Source: Thermohalobaculum sp039513195 (lineage in GTDB: Bacteria; Pseudomonadota; Alphaproteobacteria; Rhodobacterales; Rhodobacteraceae). Taken from it: 64,000 nt of DNA. Below, in pieces: positions 52,611-61,730 of the stretch (its first letter is position 1; each line of letters opens with the position of its first letter). Under the pieces are notes generated by a model. That model saw only the letters and a program-made list of their open reading frames with translations, ran no database searches and had not been told where the DNA came from. Position numbers and translations under genes: made by a program. The stretch spans positions 1-64,000 of the forward strand of contig JBCCRM010000018.1 of NCBI GenBank assembly GCA_039513195.1, given 5' to 3'.

Positions 52611-53462
52611 CTAAGAGAGCCGGTATCCCGCCGCCTTCAGCTCCGTGCCCAGCTGCTGCTTCCAGGCGCCAATTGCATCCACTTCGACATAACCCACGCC
52701 AAGGATATCGGACGGGCGCTCGGTCTCTCCCGACACCAGCAAGCACACCCGATCCCGCCCCAACCGTCCGGCGAAATAGCCGAGCTCTAGGATCACGTTT
52801 TGCCGCGCCCGCGGCTGCATTTCGCCCCCCGATGGGCCCCCAACATCGTCTGGCGTCATCAGGATCACGGCGAACCCGACATCGGCATGATCCTCGAACT
52901 TCTCGATGATCGCTCGGCCCTGATTGGGTTGTTCGTGAAGGATGATCGGCTTGAGCCCCAACGAGTAGAGGTGGTTGGCTATCGCATGCTTCGCCGCCTC
53001 GTCGTGCCCGTGGACGATGAAGACTTCGTCGCTCAGATCCTTGTTCGCAAGCCCGCGAGCGGATGGGCTGTCGGATGCGTCATTCCGCTCAGGGTCGAAG
53101 TGATCGGCACCGAGCTCCTGATAGAGGCGTTCAAAGCCGCGCATAGTGAGGCTGCTGACTTGGTATGCCTCCCAGCATCGATAGAGATGGGCGCCGGCGT
53201 AGATCACGACGAAGGCCACCACCAAAGCTGCGGGGGCAAGAAACTCACTGTCATCGGCCGCAAGATTTAGTAGCCGGAACCAACCTTGTGTCCAAGCCAG
53301 GATCAGGCCGCCCGCCGCTGCGACAACCACCGCATTGAGCAGCAGAGCAACCCACAAGTTGAAACGGGCCTCGGCCGCTTTTGCCTCTAGCTCGAACCTT
53401 TGGAACGCTGCGCGTGCTTGGGGCGTAACGCGGGATGCATCGTCTCCGTGCCAATGCGCCAC
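52611..53462 (-). CDS. Two-TM protein with TIR-like nucleotide-binding domain (PF10137 type)
   Basis: A 283-residue protein. A short helical lead is followed by two membrane helices (about 36-57 and 76-96), similar in plan to SLATT-type 2TM effectors. A C-terminal TIR-like domain (147-282) has VFIVHGHDEAAKHAIANHL, IILHEQPNQGRAIIEKFE, FAVILMTPDDVGG, and RQNVILELGYFAG with Glu226 in the position of a catalytic Glu. Such domains can degrade NAD+ or respond to cyclic nucleotides in defence systems. GTG at 53462 begins four bases after the metG stop, so translation is coupled. Two genes downstream is a cyclase. Identity as an immune effector is inferred. Confidence 0.8.
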   Translation of the reverse strand: MAHWHGDDASRVTPQARAAFQRFELEAKAAEARFNLWVALLLNAVVVAAAGGLILAWTQGWFRLLNLAADDSEFLAPAALVVAFVVIYAGAHLYRCWEAYQVSSLTMRGFERLYQELGADHFDPERNDASDSPSARGLANKDLSDEVFIVHGHDEAAKHAIANHLYSLGLKPIILHEQPNQGRAIIEKFEDHADVGFAVILMTPDDVGGPSGGEMQPRARQNVILELGYFAGRLGRDRVCLLVSGETERPSDILGVGYVEVDAIGAWKQQLGTELKAAGYRLS

Positions 53463-53466
53463 TCTG

Positions 53467-55188
53467 TCAGCCTTGCCCGGCGAAGCGGGCCGACATCTCC
53501 TTCCGCGCATCGTCGGTGATCTTCGCGAACAGATTGTCGGGCACCTGGAAGGCATGGCCGGGGGGCAGGGCATTCAACGCTGCCGCTGTGTCGTCAGGCC
53601 AGGCATTCGCGTCATCGGGGCAGCCGAGCGCCTTCAGCGTCGTGTCGGAGGCGTCGGGGATGAAGGGCCGCGACAGGATCGCATAGAGCCGGATCAGGTT
53701 CAGCGCGTAGCGGATGATCGCGGCTGCTCGCGCCGGATCGGTCTTCACCACGGCCCAAGGTTCCGCTGCCTGGAGATACTCGTTCCCCGCCACCCAGATC
53801 GCGCGAAGCTCGCTGGCGGCCTTGCGGATCTCGATCGCCTCCCACTGCGCTTCATAGGCGGCCAGGCGGCGTGCGATCTCTGCGGTTACCGCGGCCTCTG
53901 CCGGGCCTGTCTCGCCCCCCTCCGGCACCTGTTCCCCGAATTTGGAGCGGCAGAACTTCGTGACCCGGCTGACAAAATTGCCGAGCACATCGGCGAGGTC
54001 CTTATTCACGCCGGACTGAAAGCTCTCCCAGGTAAAGTCGGCGTCCGAGCCTTCCGGCGCATTCGACAGCAGCCACCAGCGCCAATAGTCCGCCGGCAGT
54101 ATCTCCAATGCCTGGTCCATGAACACGCCGCGGCCCTGACTGGTCGAGAATTTACCGCCTTCGTAATTGAGCCAGTTAAAGCTCTTGATGAAGTCGACCA
54201 GCTTCCACGGCTCGCCCGAGCCGAGGATCGTCGCCGGGAAGCTAAGCGTGTGGAAGGGCACATTGTCCTTGCCCATGAACTGCACATAGCGGACGTCCTC
54301 GGCGCCCTTGTCGGTGCGCCACCACCGCTGCCACGCCCCGTCGTCATGCCCGGAGGCATCCGCCCATTCCGCCGTGGCGGCGATGTATTCGATGGGCGCA
54401 TCGAACCAGACATAGAAGACCTTCCCCTCCATCCCCGGCCAGGATGCGCCGCCGCGCTTGACCGGGACGCCCCAGTCGAGATCGCGGGTGATACCGCGGT
54501 CCTGCAGTCCGTCGCCGTCATGGAGCCATTTCTTCGCGATGGAGGTCGACAGCACCGGCCAATCGGTTTTGCTTTCGATCCAGGTGTCGAGCTTCTCGCG
54601 CATCGCCGATTGGCGCAGATAAAGATGCTTGGTCTCCCGAACCTCCAAGTCGCTCGAGCCGGAGATGGCCGAGCGCGGATTGATCAGATCCGTGGGCTCG
54701 AGCTGCTTGGTGCAGTTTTCGCATTGGTCCCCGCGGGCGCGTTCATAGCCGCAATTGGGGCAGGTGCCCTCGATGTACCGGTCAGGCAGATAGCGGCCAT
54801 CGGCGTTTGAATAGACTTGGCGCTCCATCACCTCGGCGATCAGCCCGGCATCGGCGAGGCGACCGGCAAAGTGCTGGGTCAGCGCGCGGTTGCGGTCGGA
54901 AGAAGAGCGGCCGAAATGGTCGAAGCTGAGGCGAAAGCCGTCTGACAGGTGCTTTTGCACCTGCCACAACCGCGCGCAGTAGGCGTCGACGGGCTCGTCC
55001 GCCGCAGCGGCGGCAAGCTCCGCCGGCGTGCCGTGCTCGTCGGTCGCACAGATCAGCATTACCTCGTGCCCCCGGGCGCGCATATAGCGGGCATAGGCAT
55101 CGGATGGCAGCATGCTGCCAACCAGATTGCCGAGATGCTTCACGCCATTAATATACGGCAGCGCCGAGGTGATGAGGATACGCGCCAT
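53467..55188 (-). CDS. metG: Methionyl-tRNA synthetase
   Basis: A 573-residue class I synthetase that charges tRNA-Met. The ATP motif HIGH appears as HLGN in PYINGVKHLGNLVGS, and the KMSKS loop as KFSTSQGRG. A zinc knuckle with CPNCGYERARGDQCENC is present, so it is of the two-Cys-pair type. The C-terminal half is the helical anticodon-binding domain, with no extra tRNA-binding appendix. ATG at 55188. The next gene (TIR-like) begins four bases after its stop, which puts it under metG expression. Confidence 0.96.
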   Translation of the reverse strand: MARILITSALPYINGVKHLGNLVGSMLPSDAYARYMRARGHEVMLICATDEHGTPAELAAAAADEPVDAYCARLWQVQKHLSDGFRLSFDHFGRSSSDRNRALTQHFAGRLADAGLIAEVMERQVYSNADGRYLPDRYIEGTCPNCGYERARGDQCENCTKQLEPTDLINPRSAISGSSDLEVRETKHLYLRQSAMREKLDTWIESKTDWPVLSTSIAKKWLHDGDGLQDRGITRDLDWGVPVKRGGASWPGMEGKVFYVWFDAPIEYIAATAEWADASGHDDGAWQRWWRTDKGAEDVRYVQFMGKDNVPFHTLSFPATILGSGEPWKLVDFIKSFNWLNYEGGKFSTSQGRGVFMDQALEILPADYWRWWLLSNAPEGSDADFTWESFQSGVNKDLADVLGNFVSRVTKFCRSKFGEQVPEGGETGPAEAAVTAEIARRLAAYEAQWEAIEIRKAASELRAIWVAGNEYLQAAEPWAVVKTDPARAAAIIRYALNLIRLYAILSRPFIPDASDTTLKALGCPDDANAWPDDTAAALNALPPGHAFQVPDNLFAKITDDARKEMSARFAGQG

Positions 55189-55357
55189 GTTGCTTTCTCC
55201 GGGGGACTGCGGCGGGTTCTACCTGCTCCCGCTTACAGCGGTCAACGCGGGCCAGCCGGGCGGATCGGTGCCGCGATGATCTGCTGCATTCTCGGCGCCC
55301 CTGGCTGTCAGTTAAGTTGTCGAATCTAGAAGCTGAAGTGACCCCGAGGATCGAGCC

Positions 55358-55795
55358 ATGCGCTTTCAGCCGACATTACTGACGCGTTTTGCAGTGGCAC
55401 AGACCGCAGGTCTTCTGATTGGCATTTGCGCCTTTGTGCTCGTGCCTGCCGTCATGCCGGAGGGCGACCCGATGATGCGCTGGGGCATCCTGCTTTGGTA
55501 CCCGACCCTCGCTGCAATCATCGCGCTGTTGGGGGAGAGCCTCTGCCGGTCGGAAGAGGGCCTGCTGGCGCCCTGGTGGCTTGTTGGATCGGCGATCGGG
55601 GCCTGGATGACGCTCGTCCTGACGTTGTTTGCCCATCAATCCATGGGCGCCTTCCTGCAACAGCTTTTCGGCCCCGACAGCGCCTTTGCGTCGGCCTACT
55701 GGTTCGTGCTGGAGGGAGCGCTGGCGGGTGCCGCCCTCGGCTATGTGGCCGAGCGCGGCAGTGCGCATTTGGTGGACGAGGCATCGAACGGTTGA
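55358..55795 (+). CDS. Four-helix membrane protein of unknown function
   Basis: A 145-residue integral membrane protein with four predicted helices (about 10-33, 42-60, 70-92, 110-130) and a short acidic tail. No known motif. Helix 2 contains WYPTLAAIIALLGE. ATG at 55358. It precedes the cation antiporter gene by 81 bases on the same strand, so it could be co-transcribed, but a functional link is only suggested. Divergent from metG. Confidence 0.65.
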   Translation: MRFQPTLLTRFAVAQTAGLLIGICAFVLVPAVMPEGDPMMRWGILLWYPTLAAIIALLGESLCRSEEGLLAPWWLVGSAIGAWMTLVLTLFAHQSMGAFLQQLFGPDSAFASAYWFVLEGALAGAALGYVAERGSAHLVDEASNG

Positions 55796-55876
55796 TTGCG
55801 GTGGCCAGTTGGTCTTGAACTCCCCTTACCGAGTGGGCGGCCAACGCCGTTCCAGGCACGGTCAGCGGAGGTGGAG

Positions 55877-57631
55877 ATGGCAGGCACCCCGGTCGATCCT
55901 TTTTTGGTCGAGGCGGCAACTCTGCTCGGCGCTGCGGTGGTTGCGGTGCCGATCGCGAAACGGCTCGGCCTCGGCTCGGTGCTGGGCTATCTCGCCGCAG
56001 GGGTGATCATTGGGCCCTTCGGCCTCGGCTTGATCTCTGGCGCCAAGGACGTGCTCCATTTCGCTGAGTTTGGCGTCGTCATCCTGTTGTTCGTCATCGG
56101 GCTGGAGCTGCATCCGAGCCGGTTATGGCGCCTGCGGGCGGATATCTTCGGGCTCGGGGCTTTGCAGGTCGGGGCTACCGGCGCGGTCATATCTGCGGCG
56201 CTCTGGCTCGGTGGGGTCGCCAACCTGCTGGCGGCCTTGGCGCTCGGCCTGGCCTTGGCGCTTTCGTCGACTGCTTTTGCGGTGCAGTTGATGCGCGACC
56301 GGGGCGAACTTGCGCGGGAACATGGTCAGCGGGCGCTGTCCATCCTGCTCTTCCAAGACTTGGCTATCGTACCGCTGCTGGCCTTTGTGGCCCTGATCGC
56401 CCCCGGCTCGGAAGGGGAGAGCTTCGACCACTGGGCGCTTTTGCGTGGGGTTGCGGCGCTGGCGGCCGTGCTGCTGATCGGCCGGTTTGGGCTCAACCCC
56501 ATCTTCCGGCTGCTCGCCAGGACCGGGGCCGACGAGACCTTCACCGCGGCTGCGCTGATGATCGTGGTGGGCTCGGCCCTCCTGATGCAGATGGCCGGGC
56601 TTTCCATGGCGCTCGGTGCGTTCCTCGCCGGCGTCCTGCTGGCGGAGTCGGAGTTTCGCCATCAGCTTGAGACGGATATCGAGCCGTTCCGCGGCCTGTT
56701 GTTGGGCCTCTTCTTCATGGCGGTCGGTATGGGCATCAATCTGCCGGTGGTTTTGGAGGCGGTTTGGCTCATCCTCGGCGCGGCCCTGGCGCTCTATCTC
56801 GGAAAGGCGGCGATCATCTTCCTGCTGTGCCGCAGTATGGGCTCGACTGTCCCGGACGGGATCCGCGTCGCAAGTATTCTAGGGCAGGGGGGCGAATTCG
56901 GCTTTGTCGTCTTCGGTGCGGGCGCCGCCTTGCAGATCTGGCCCGACCGGGTTGAGAGCATTCTGGCGGCAATCGTTGCTGTGACCATGCTGATGACGCC
57001 GCTGGTCGTGAAGTATGCCGATACCTTTGCGCAACGGTTCACCAGGCAGGACATGGACGGCATCGACGATGTCGAGCGGGCGGGGAGCGCGCCCATCATC
57101 GTTGCGGGCTTTGGCCGGTTCGGGCAAATCATCGCCCGGGTTTTGAAGTTGCGCGGCTATGACGTGACGCTGATCGACAACGATCCCAACCGGATCCGCA
57201 TCGCCGAAACCTTTGGGAACAAGGTGTTCTTCGGCGATCTCCGCCGGGGTCATATTCTGCGTGCTGCCGGGGCGGAGGAGGCGCGGGCGATCTTTGTGTG
57301 TGTGGATGACCCGAAGACGACCCTGTTGTCGGTGGAGGCCCTGCGCCGCCGGTTTCCCGGTAAACTGTTGTTCGCCCGGGCTGCGGACCGGTTTGCGGAG
57401 ATCGAGCTGACGAAGTCGGGGGCCGATGGGGTGATACGCGAGATGGCGGAAAGCGCGATCGAGCTGTCGCGCCGCGCCCTGGTCAGATTGGGCGAGGGCG
57501 ATGCGGCATCGGAAACCATCGCAGAGTTTCGCCGCCGCGATGCGGAACTTCTGCGGCTGCAGTCGGAGTTCGGGGCCCATGGCGGGTATGAGCGTTTGCG
57601 GAAGTCTTACTCCCTCCAGGAGGAGCGCTGA
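55877..57631 (+). CDS. CPA2-family cation:proton antiporter (KefB/KefC type)
   Basis: A 584-residue inner-membrane protein. Residues 10-390 hold 12-13 helices of the Na+/H+ exchanger fold, with LGYLAAGVIIGPFGLGLI and GLFFMAVGMGINL as conserved segments. A RCK/TrkA-N domain follows (IIVAGFGRFGQIIARVLKLRGYDVTLIDND, about 411-520), a Rossmann fold that in Kef senses NAD(H) or glutathione adducts. It would exchange K+ or Na+ for H+ and guard against electrophiles. ATG at 55877 follows GGAGGTGGAG; earlier starts are non-homologous. Next gene starts three bases after its stop. Confidence 0.93.
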   Translation: MAGTPVDPFLVEAATLLGAAVVAVPIAKRLGLGSVLGYLAAGVIIGPFGLGLISGAKDVLHFAEFGVVILLFVIGLELHPSRLWRLRADIFGLGALQVGATGAVISAALWLGGVANLLAALALGLALALSSTAFAVQLMRDRGELAREHGQRALSILLFQDLAIVPLLAFVALIAPGSEGESFDHWALLRGVAALAAVLLIGRFGLNPIFRLLARTGADETFTAAALMIVVGSALLMQMAGLSMALGAFLAGVLLAESEFRHQLETDIEPFRGLLLGLFFMAVGMGINLPVVLEAVWLILGAALALYLGKAAIIFLLCRSMGSTVPDGIRVASILGQGGEFGFVVFGAGAALQIWPDRVESILAAIVAVTMLMTPLVVKYADTFAQRFTRQDMDGIDDVERAGSAPIIVAGFGRFGQIIARVLKLRGYDVTLIDNDPNRIRIAETFGNKVFFGDLRRGHILRAAGAEEARAIFVCVDDPKTTLLSVEALRRRFPGKLLFARAADRFAEIELTKSGADGVIREMAESAIELSRRALVRLGEGDAASETIAEFRRRDAELLRLQSEFGAHGGYERLRKSYSLQEER

Positions 57632-57634
57632 TCG

Positions 57635-58375
57635 ATGGAGCAATGGTGTCTGTATGCCTGCGAGCTGGAGGGTCGGCCCGCCTTTATCACCTGCGACCAG
57701 TCGGCAAAGGCGAGGCTGGCGGCGCAGGGGCTGACGCGGCTTTCGGTGGTTCGGGCGGGGGTCGCGCAACCGCGGGACACGAAGACCCGGCAGGGCCTGA
57801 TCCCGATGCGGGCGCTCGGCGCGTTCGAGGCTGCACTGGTTCGGGCGATGGCTGCCCTCGGCGGGCTGCATGTGGGCAAGGTGAACTACGAGGGGCAGCA
57901 GAGCTGGTACTTCTATGGCCCGCAGACGATGCGGCCCGAGGAGATGCTGAGCGATCTGGAGGCGTCGCAGCGGGTGGCGCTTGCCCATGTGGCAATCGAC
58001 GATGCGCAGCACGAGCACTTCGAGCGCACGCTGATGCCGGGTCCGGACGAGCTGCGCACGATCCGGGATTTGCGCGCGCTGGAGACCTTGGCGGCGCAAG
58101 GCGATGTGCCGGAGCGGCCGCGCCGGATCGACTATGTCGCGGATTTCATGGATGACCGTGCGCGGGAGCGGTTTTGCCAAAGGGTGGCGGAACAGGGTTA
58201 CATCGTCACCGGCAAGGCGGCAGGGAAGACGCCACTGCCGGCGCGGGCCTATTTCCACAAGATCGACAGCACCGACTTGGCGAGCGTCAGCAAGACATCC
58301 GACGCGTTGCAACGCCTGGTCGCGCGGCATAGGGGACGCTTTGTCGGTTGGACGGCGCAGCCGGTAACCCAGTAG
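57635..58375 (+). CDS. DUF695-RraB fusion protein
   Basis: A 246-residue cytosolic protein with two domains. Residues 1-130 resemble DUF695 (EQWCLYACELEGRPAFITCD start and a GLHVGKVNYEGQQSWYFYG core). Residues 155-240 resemble RraB (RIDYVADFMDDRARERFCQRVAEQGY), a small RNase E regulator family in other bacteria. The combination is known in databases, but its function is unproven. ATG at 57635 begins three bases after the antiporter stop, so it is in that operon. No catalytic residues can be named. Confidence 0.75.
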   Translation: MEQWCLYACELEGRPAFITCDQSAKARLAAQGLTRLSVVRAGVAQPRDTKTRQGLIPMRALGAFEAALVRAMAALGGLHVGKVNYEGQQSWYFYGPQTMRPEEMLSDLEASQRVALAHVAIDDAQHEHFERTLMPGPDELRTIRDLRALETLAAQGDVPERPRRIDYVADFMDDRARERFCQRVAEQGYIVTGKAAGKTPLPARAYFHKIDSTDLASVSKTSDALQRLVARHRGRFVGWTAQPVTQ

Positions 58376-58414
58376 GGCGTTCGGCAACCCGGTCCTGTTT
58401 GAAGAGGCCGGGCG

Positions 58415-59029
58415 TCAGTCGTCCGCGGGCAGGGCGCGCATCAGGGCTGCCAGTTGCGCCGTTTCAAGCCCGGCGGAAGTTCCCTTGGCAAGCTCGGCTG
58501 CGGCGCCCGCTCTCGCCATCGCGCTGCGGTTTTGGTTGAGCTTGAAGGTCGAGGCGACACTGTCGACCGTCATCTCGACCGGGAGGATCATCCGCATCAT
58601 GCGTTTCATCGCGTCAGGGGACATCTTTGCTGTTTTCCAGACGGGTTTTGGGGCCAGCGACGCTTCGAACCGGTCGGAGAGCCGGTCGAGATGGGCGTGC
58701 AGATCCCAGTCCGCGAGCTTGAGCTCGCCACGCAGATGCGCGGCGACATAGTTCCAGGTCGGAACCATATCCGCCTCGCCCCCATACCAATCCGGCGAGA
58801 CATAGCCGTCCGGGCCTGAAACGATCAGCAGGGCTGGCCGTGGCCCAGCCTTGAGCGCGCGCAGGATCGGATTAGCCCGGGTCAGGTGGGCTTCGAGCCG
58901 ATTGTCGTCGAGCCAAAACGGAATGTGCGACGCCTCGCCGTCCACCACCAGCACCCCGAAACCGCGATCCCGGGCGAAGGCCATGGCGCGAGCGTCGGTT
59001 TCCTTGCGAAAAGCTGGGTTCGGATGCAT
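58415..59029 (-). CDS. PaiB-like FMN-binding protein
   Basis: A 204-residue protein of the PaiB/FMN-binding split-barrel family. It begins MHPNPAFRKETD, and FGVLVVDGEASHIPFWLDD, then RANPILRAL and VSPDWYGGEADMVPTWNYVAAHLRG, match the family's cofactor-pocket segments. The late helices resemble the C-terminal part. PaiB in Bacillus is a negative regulator and/or polyamine acetyltransferase partner, but the alphaproteobacterial role is unknown. ATG at 59029 is chosen; it lies four bases after the methyltransferase stop, so the two genes are co-translated. Confidence 0.85.
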   Translation of the reverse strand: MHPNPAFRKETDARAMAFARDRGFGVLVVDGEASHIPFWLDDNRLEAHLTRANPILRALKAGPRPALLIVSGPDGYVSPDWYGGEADMVPTWNYVAAHLRGELKLADWDLHAHLDRLSDRFEASLAPKPVWKTAKMSPDAMKRMMRMILPVEMTVDSVASTFKLNQNRSAMARAGAAAELAKGTSAGLETAQLAALMRALPADD

Positions 59030-59033
59030 GGGG

Positions 59034-59804
59034 TCAAGCTGCCACGGCACTGGTGAGGATGGGAACGGCCGAGAAGAAGAATTCGCCCTCCTCCTCCGCC
59101 CGGTCGAGCGCGTCGATCCAGGCTGTGGCCCGTGCGCGTGGGACGCCCTGATCGACCGCATGGGCGGCGATCATCCGGGCGGCCCACCAGGCAAAGGTGG
59201 ATTGGTCGAAGCTGGGATTGACCACCGGCACAGGGATCTGGCGGACCCCGGCGAATCCGCTGCGGGCGAGCATCGGCGCGAGCTTGGCCGGCAGGTTGGG
59301 CCAGGGGGCGTGGCCGTCCCAGGCGTCGATCAACGTCTCGGTCAGTGCGTCCTCCGGCCCGTGCCAAAAGGCGCTGTCCCAATTGGTGGCCAGACAGAGC
59401 AGCCGCCCGCCTGGCTTGAGGACCCGCCGGATCTCGGTCAGCGTCGCGGTGATGTCGGGGATGTATTCGATGACTTGCACGGCGACGGCGGCATCGAACA
59501 CCGCGTCGGGGTAATCGAGGTGCCGCACATCGCCGATCTGCGGGCTGACCGCGGGCACACCATCGCAGGCAGCTTTCGCGGCCTCGATCTGGTCGGGCGA
59601 TATGTCTATCCCCGCGGCGAGGCCATGGGGGCCGATGGCGAGACCGATTTCGCGCAGTAGGTAGCCTGCGCCGCAGCCGATTTCGACCACCCGCTCGCCG
59701 CGCCGGGGCGCAAGTTCTTGCATCACGGCATTGCGCCGGGCGGCCATATCCCTGCATTGCGCCAGCCGCTGCTGGATGCCTGCGATTTCGCCGATGAAGT
59801 CCAT
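59034..59804 (-). CDS. SAM-dependent methyltransferase
   Basis: A 256-residue class I methyltransferase. The SAM motif is VVEIGCGAGYLLREIG (motif I), with IDISPDQIEAAK, FDAAVAVQVIEYIPD and VLKPGGRLLCLATNWDS after it. Substrate cannot be inferred; the ubiquinone/menaquinone or small-molecule type is plausible. ATG at 59804 lacks a ribosome site. A decayed paralogue with the same tail arrangement lies just upstream (59988-60720), so the two probably arose by tandem duplication. The PaiB-like gene follows four bases after its stop. Confidence 0.85.
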   Translation of the reverse strand: MDFIGEIAGIQQRLAQCRDMAARRNAVMQELAPRRGERVVEIGCGAGYLLREIGLAIGPHGLAAGIDISPDQIEAAKAACDGVPAVSPQIGDVRHLDYPDAVFDAAVAVQVIEYIPDITATLTEIRRVLKPGGRLLCLATNWDSAFWHGPEDALTETLIDAWDGHAPWPNLPAKLAPMLARSGFAGVRQIPVPVVNPSFDQSTFAWWAARMIAAHAVDQGVPRARATAWIDALDRAEEEGEFFFSAVPILTSAVAA

Positions 59805-59987
59805 GGCTGGGAGGTATGTGCCTGGCTTCCGCCTGTCTAGAGCGGCTTCCGCTGCGCGGCAGGCCCGATGTTTCTGCCGGGTGGTCCGCTGAGACGGACC
59901 CGCCACCTCCCCCGCCCACCCACCCATGGGAGCTGGCGGGTCCGTGCCGTGGATGTGCGGTCGCCCGACACGCGCGTCTCGGCGGGT

Positions 59988-60720
59988 TTAAAGGGCGGTC
60001 GCGGTGGTCACTGCCGAGAGCATTACAAAGCCGAAGCGGCCGTCCCGATCAGCATCATCGAGCGGCTTCAGCAAGGCCTTTGCCTGGCCGCCATCAAGGC
60101 CCTCGCTTTCGGCAAAGGCTGCCATGACAAGCGCCGAGCAATAGGCCTAGTTGTCCGACTGTATGCGCGGGCGAAGACGGTAAAGGGCTCCCGCGCGATG
60201 CCGTCGACACTGGCTTTCTGGAGCATCCGCGGCAGGGTCAAAGGGAACATCTGGCGGGGAAAATGGGCGCGCCAGGCATCGACTCTGCGCTGGGTCAGGG
60301 CGGGCTGTGGTCCACGAACTCTGAAATGATCCCAGAGAACTGAGAGGATTGCGAACCATCCACCCGGTTTCATGACCCGCCGGACCTCAGCCAGACCCGC
60401 TTCGGTGTCGGGAACGTAATCGAGCACCTCCGGCGACGCCACTCGGTCAAACGGGCGGTATCGAATGGACGGGCGACCGCGTCGGCCTCGATAAAGTCGA
60501 GGGTCGCCATGCCCGCGCGAGGCCGCAACGCGACTGCGATCTGGTCGGCGCCGAGATCGATACCGACCGCATGGCCGTCCTGCGCCACGACGCGAGCGAT
60601 TTCGACGGTCAGATGACTGCCGCCGCCGCCGAGGTCGAGCGCCCGTTTACGGCGGGCTAATTGCAGCGTGCGATAGGCGAGGCGGAACCGTCGGGCGCCT
60701 CGACTGAGCGCCCTTGTCAC
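59988..60720 (-). pseudogene. Decayed methyltransferase paralogue
   Basis: The pieces follow each other on the reverse strand in three frames. The first (60720 to about 60445) has the SAM motif DLGGGGSHLTVEIARVV and GIDLGADQIAVAL. The second (about 60445 to 60160) has ASPEVLDYVPDTEAGLAEVRRVMKPGGWFAIL. The third (about 60160 to 59988) reads DN-stop-AYCSALVMAAFAESEG and ends FGFVMLSAVTTATAL, matching the end of the intact neighbour. Two frameshifts and one TAG (60149-60147) break it. The original start was probably the GTG at 60720. No intact copy of this one is in the window. Confidence 0.75.
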
Positions 60721-60878
60721 CGGCCCATATCGCCGCTGGACGCCATTGGCCGTCCCTCTTGCTTTGCCGCGGAAGACGACCCAAGGCGCCTGTCATGGGA
60801 AACGGCCATCGGTGCCGACCGCATTGACCGGAAGCGTCACGATAGGGCCGCGAGGGTGCGGCCCCATCGGCATAGATT

Positions 60879-61550
60879 TCAGCCTTGGCTCGCCGAGGGA
60901 TCCAACACGGCAAGGACCTCGCGGGTGGCGCTGTCGATGCGCAGCACCGTGCCCTGAATCCGCACATAGCTCTCGCCCGCGCCGGGACGCGGAAGATCGT
61001 ATTGGCGCCAATCGAGTCGTACCCGCGGTTGGCGGCGTGCCACGCGATCGCCGACGCCGTAGCGGGTGTCGGACTGGAAGATGCTCTGACGCTCGAACGC
61101 GCCGCGCGGGTCGAGAGGCGGCTGAACGTCGACCTCGGCCGGTTGCACCGGGGCGGTCTGCTCGATCACCACGACGACCGGAGGCGGCCGACGATCGATC
61201 CGTTCGGCGAAGATGAACGGCCTGAGACCGCGCCGATAGCCGGGTTCCTGCAATCCGGTCGGGCGCACCGCGAAAGCCCGTTGCCGGGCGACGCGCCGTG
61301 CCCGTTGCACCGTGCGCCCTGACCGGTCGACCCGGCCACCGCGAATGGCGGCACCATAGGGCCGCCGCTGCGAGCCCACAGGCTGGATGCCGAGCCGCAC
61401 CGCGCGCTGGCGTTCCAGCGACGCCACGAACTGGCTGGCGGAGATCAGCGGTGCCGCCTTTGCCGATGCGCCGGGCAGGACTGCGCTGGCTGCCAGGACC
61501 AGCGATGCGACGCCAGCGACGCCAATCAACCGTTTGATAAGCTCATTCAT
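60879..61550 (-). CDS. Exported RcnB-like protein
   Basis: A 223-residue basic exported protein. The signal peptide (ELIKRLIGVAGVASLVLAASAVLPGASAKA) is cut near residue 31. A long Arg/Gln-rich middle part follows. The last 60 residues read YGVGDRVARRQPRVRLDWRQYDLPRPGAGESYVRIQGTVLRIDSATREVLAVL, which resembles RcnB, a periplasmic nickel/cobalt homeostasis domain. Metal binding cannot be claimed from sequence. ATG at 61550 preceded by GGGGTGG. It reads away from the next gene to the right. Confidence 0.75.
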   Translation of the reverse strand: MNELIKRLIGVAGVASLVLAASAVLPGASAKAAPLISASQFVASLERQRAVRLGIQPVGSQRRPYGAAIRGGRVDRSGRTVQRARRVARQRAFAVRPTGLQEPGYRRGLRPFIFAERIDRRPPPVVVVIEQTAPVQPAEVDVQPPLDPRGAFERQSIFQSDTRYGVGDRVARRQPRVRLDWRQYDLPRPGAGESYVRIQGTVLRIDSATREVLAVLDPSASQG

Positions 61551-61730
61551 TAGACCACCCCGTCTCACTTTGACATAATCCCAACCTTATCAGCTGGCTT
61601 CGAAATGGCCAGGGGACAGACATCGCAGGGGAGAAGTGCGGATCTTCCCCGCGCGGCAATTCGGTGCCAGATCTTAACGGCCGCCGGGTCCCAGTTCGTT
61701 TCCCTTGCGCGGCGCGAGGATTGGCGCCAC

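Noticed and set aside
50787..53462. A standard Pycsar or CBASS locus
   Set aside because: The cyclase has a long N-terminal region unlike compact PycC, the TIR-like protein lacks a recognisable cyclic-nucleotide-binding domain, and no CD-NTase is present; kept only as a possible new variant.
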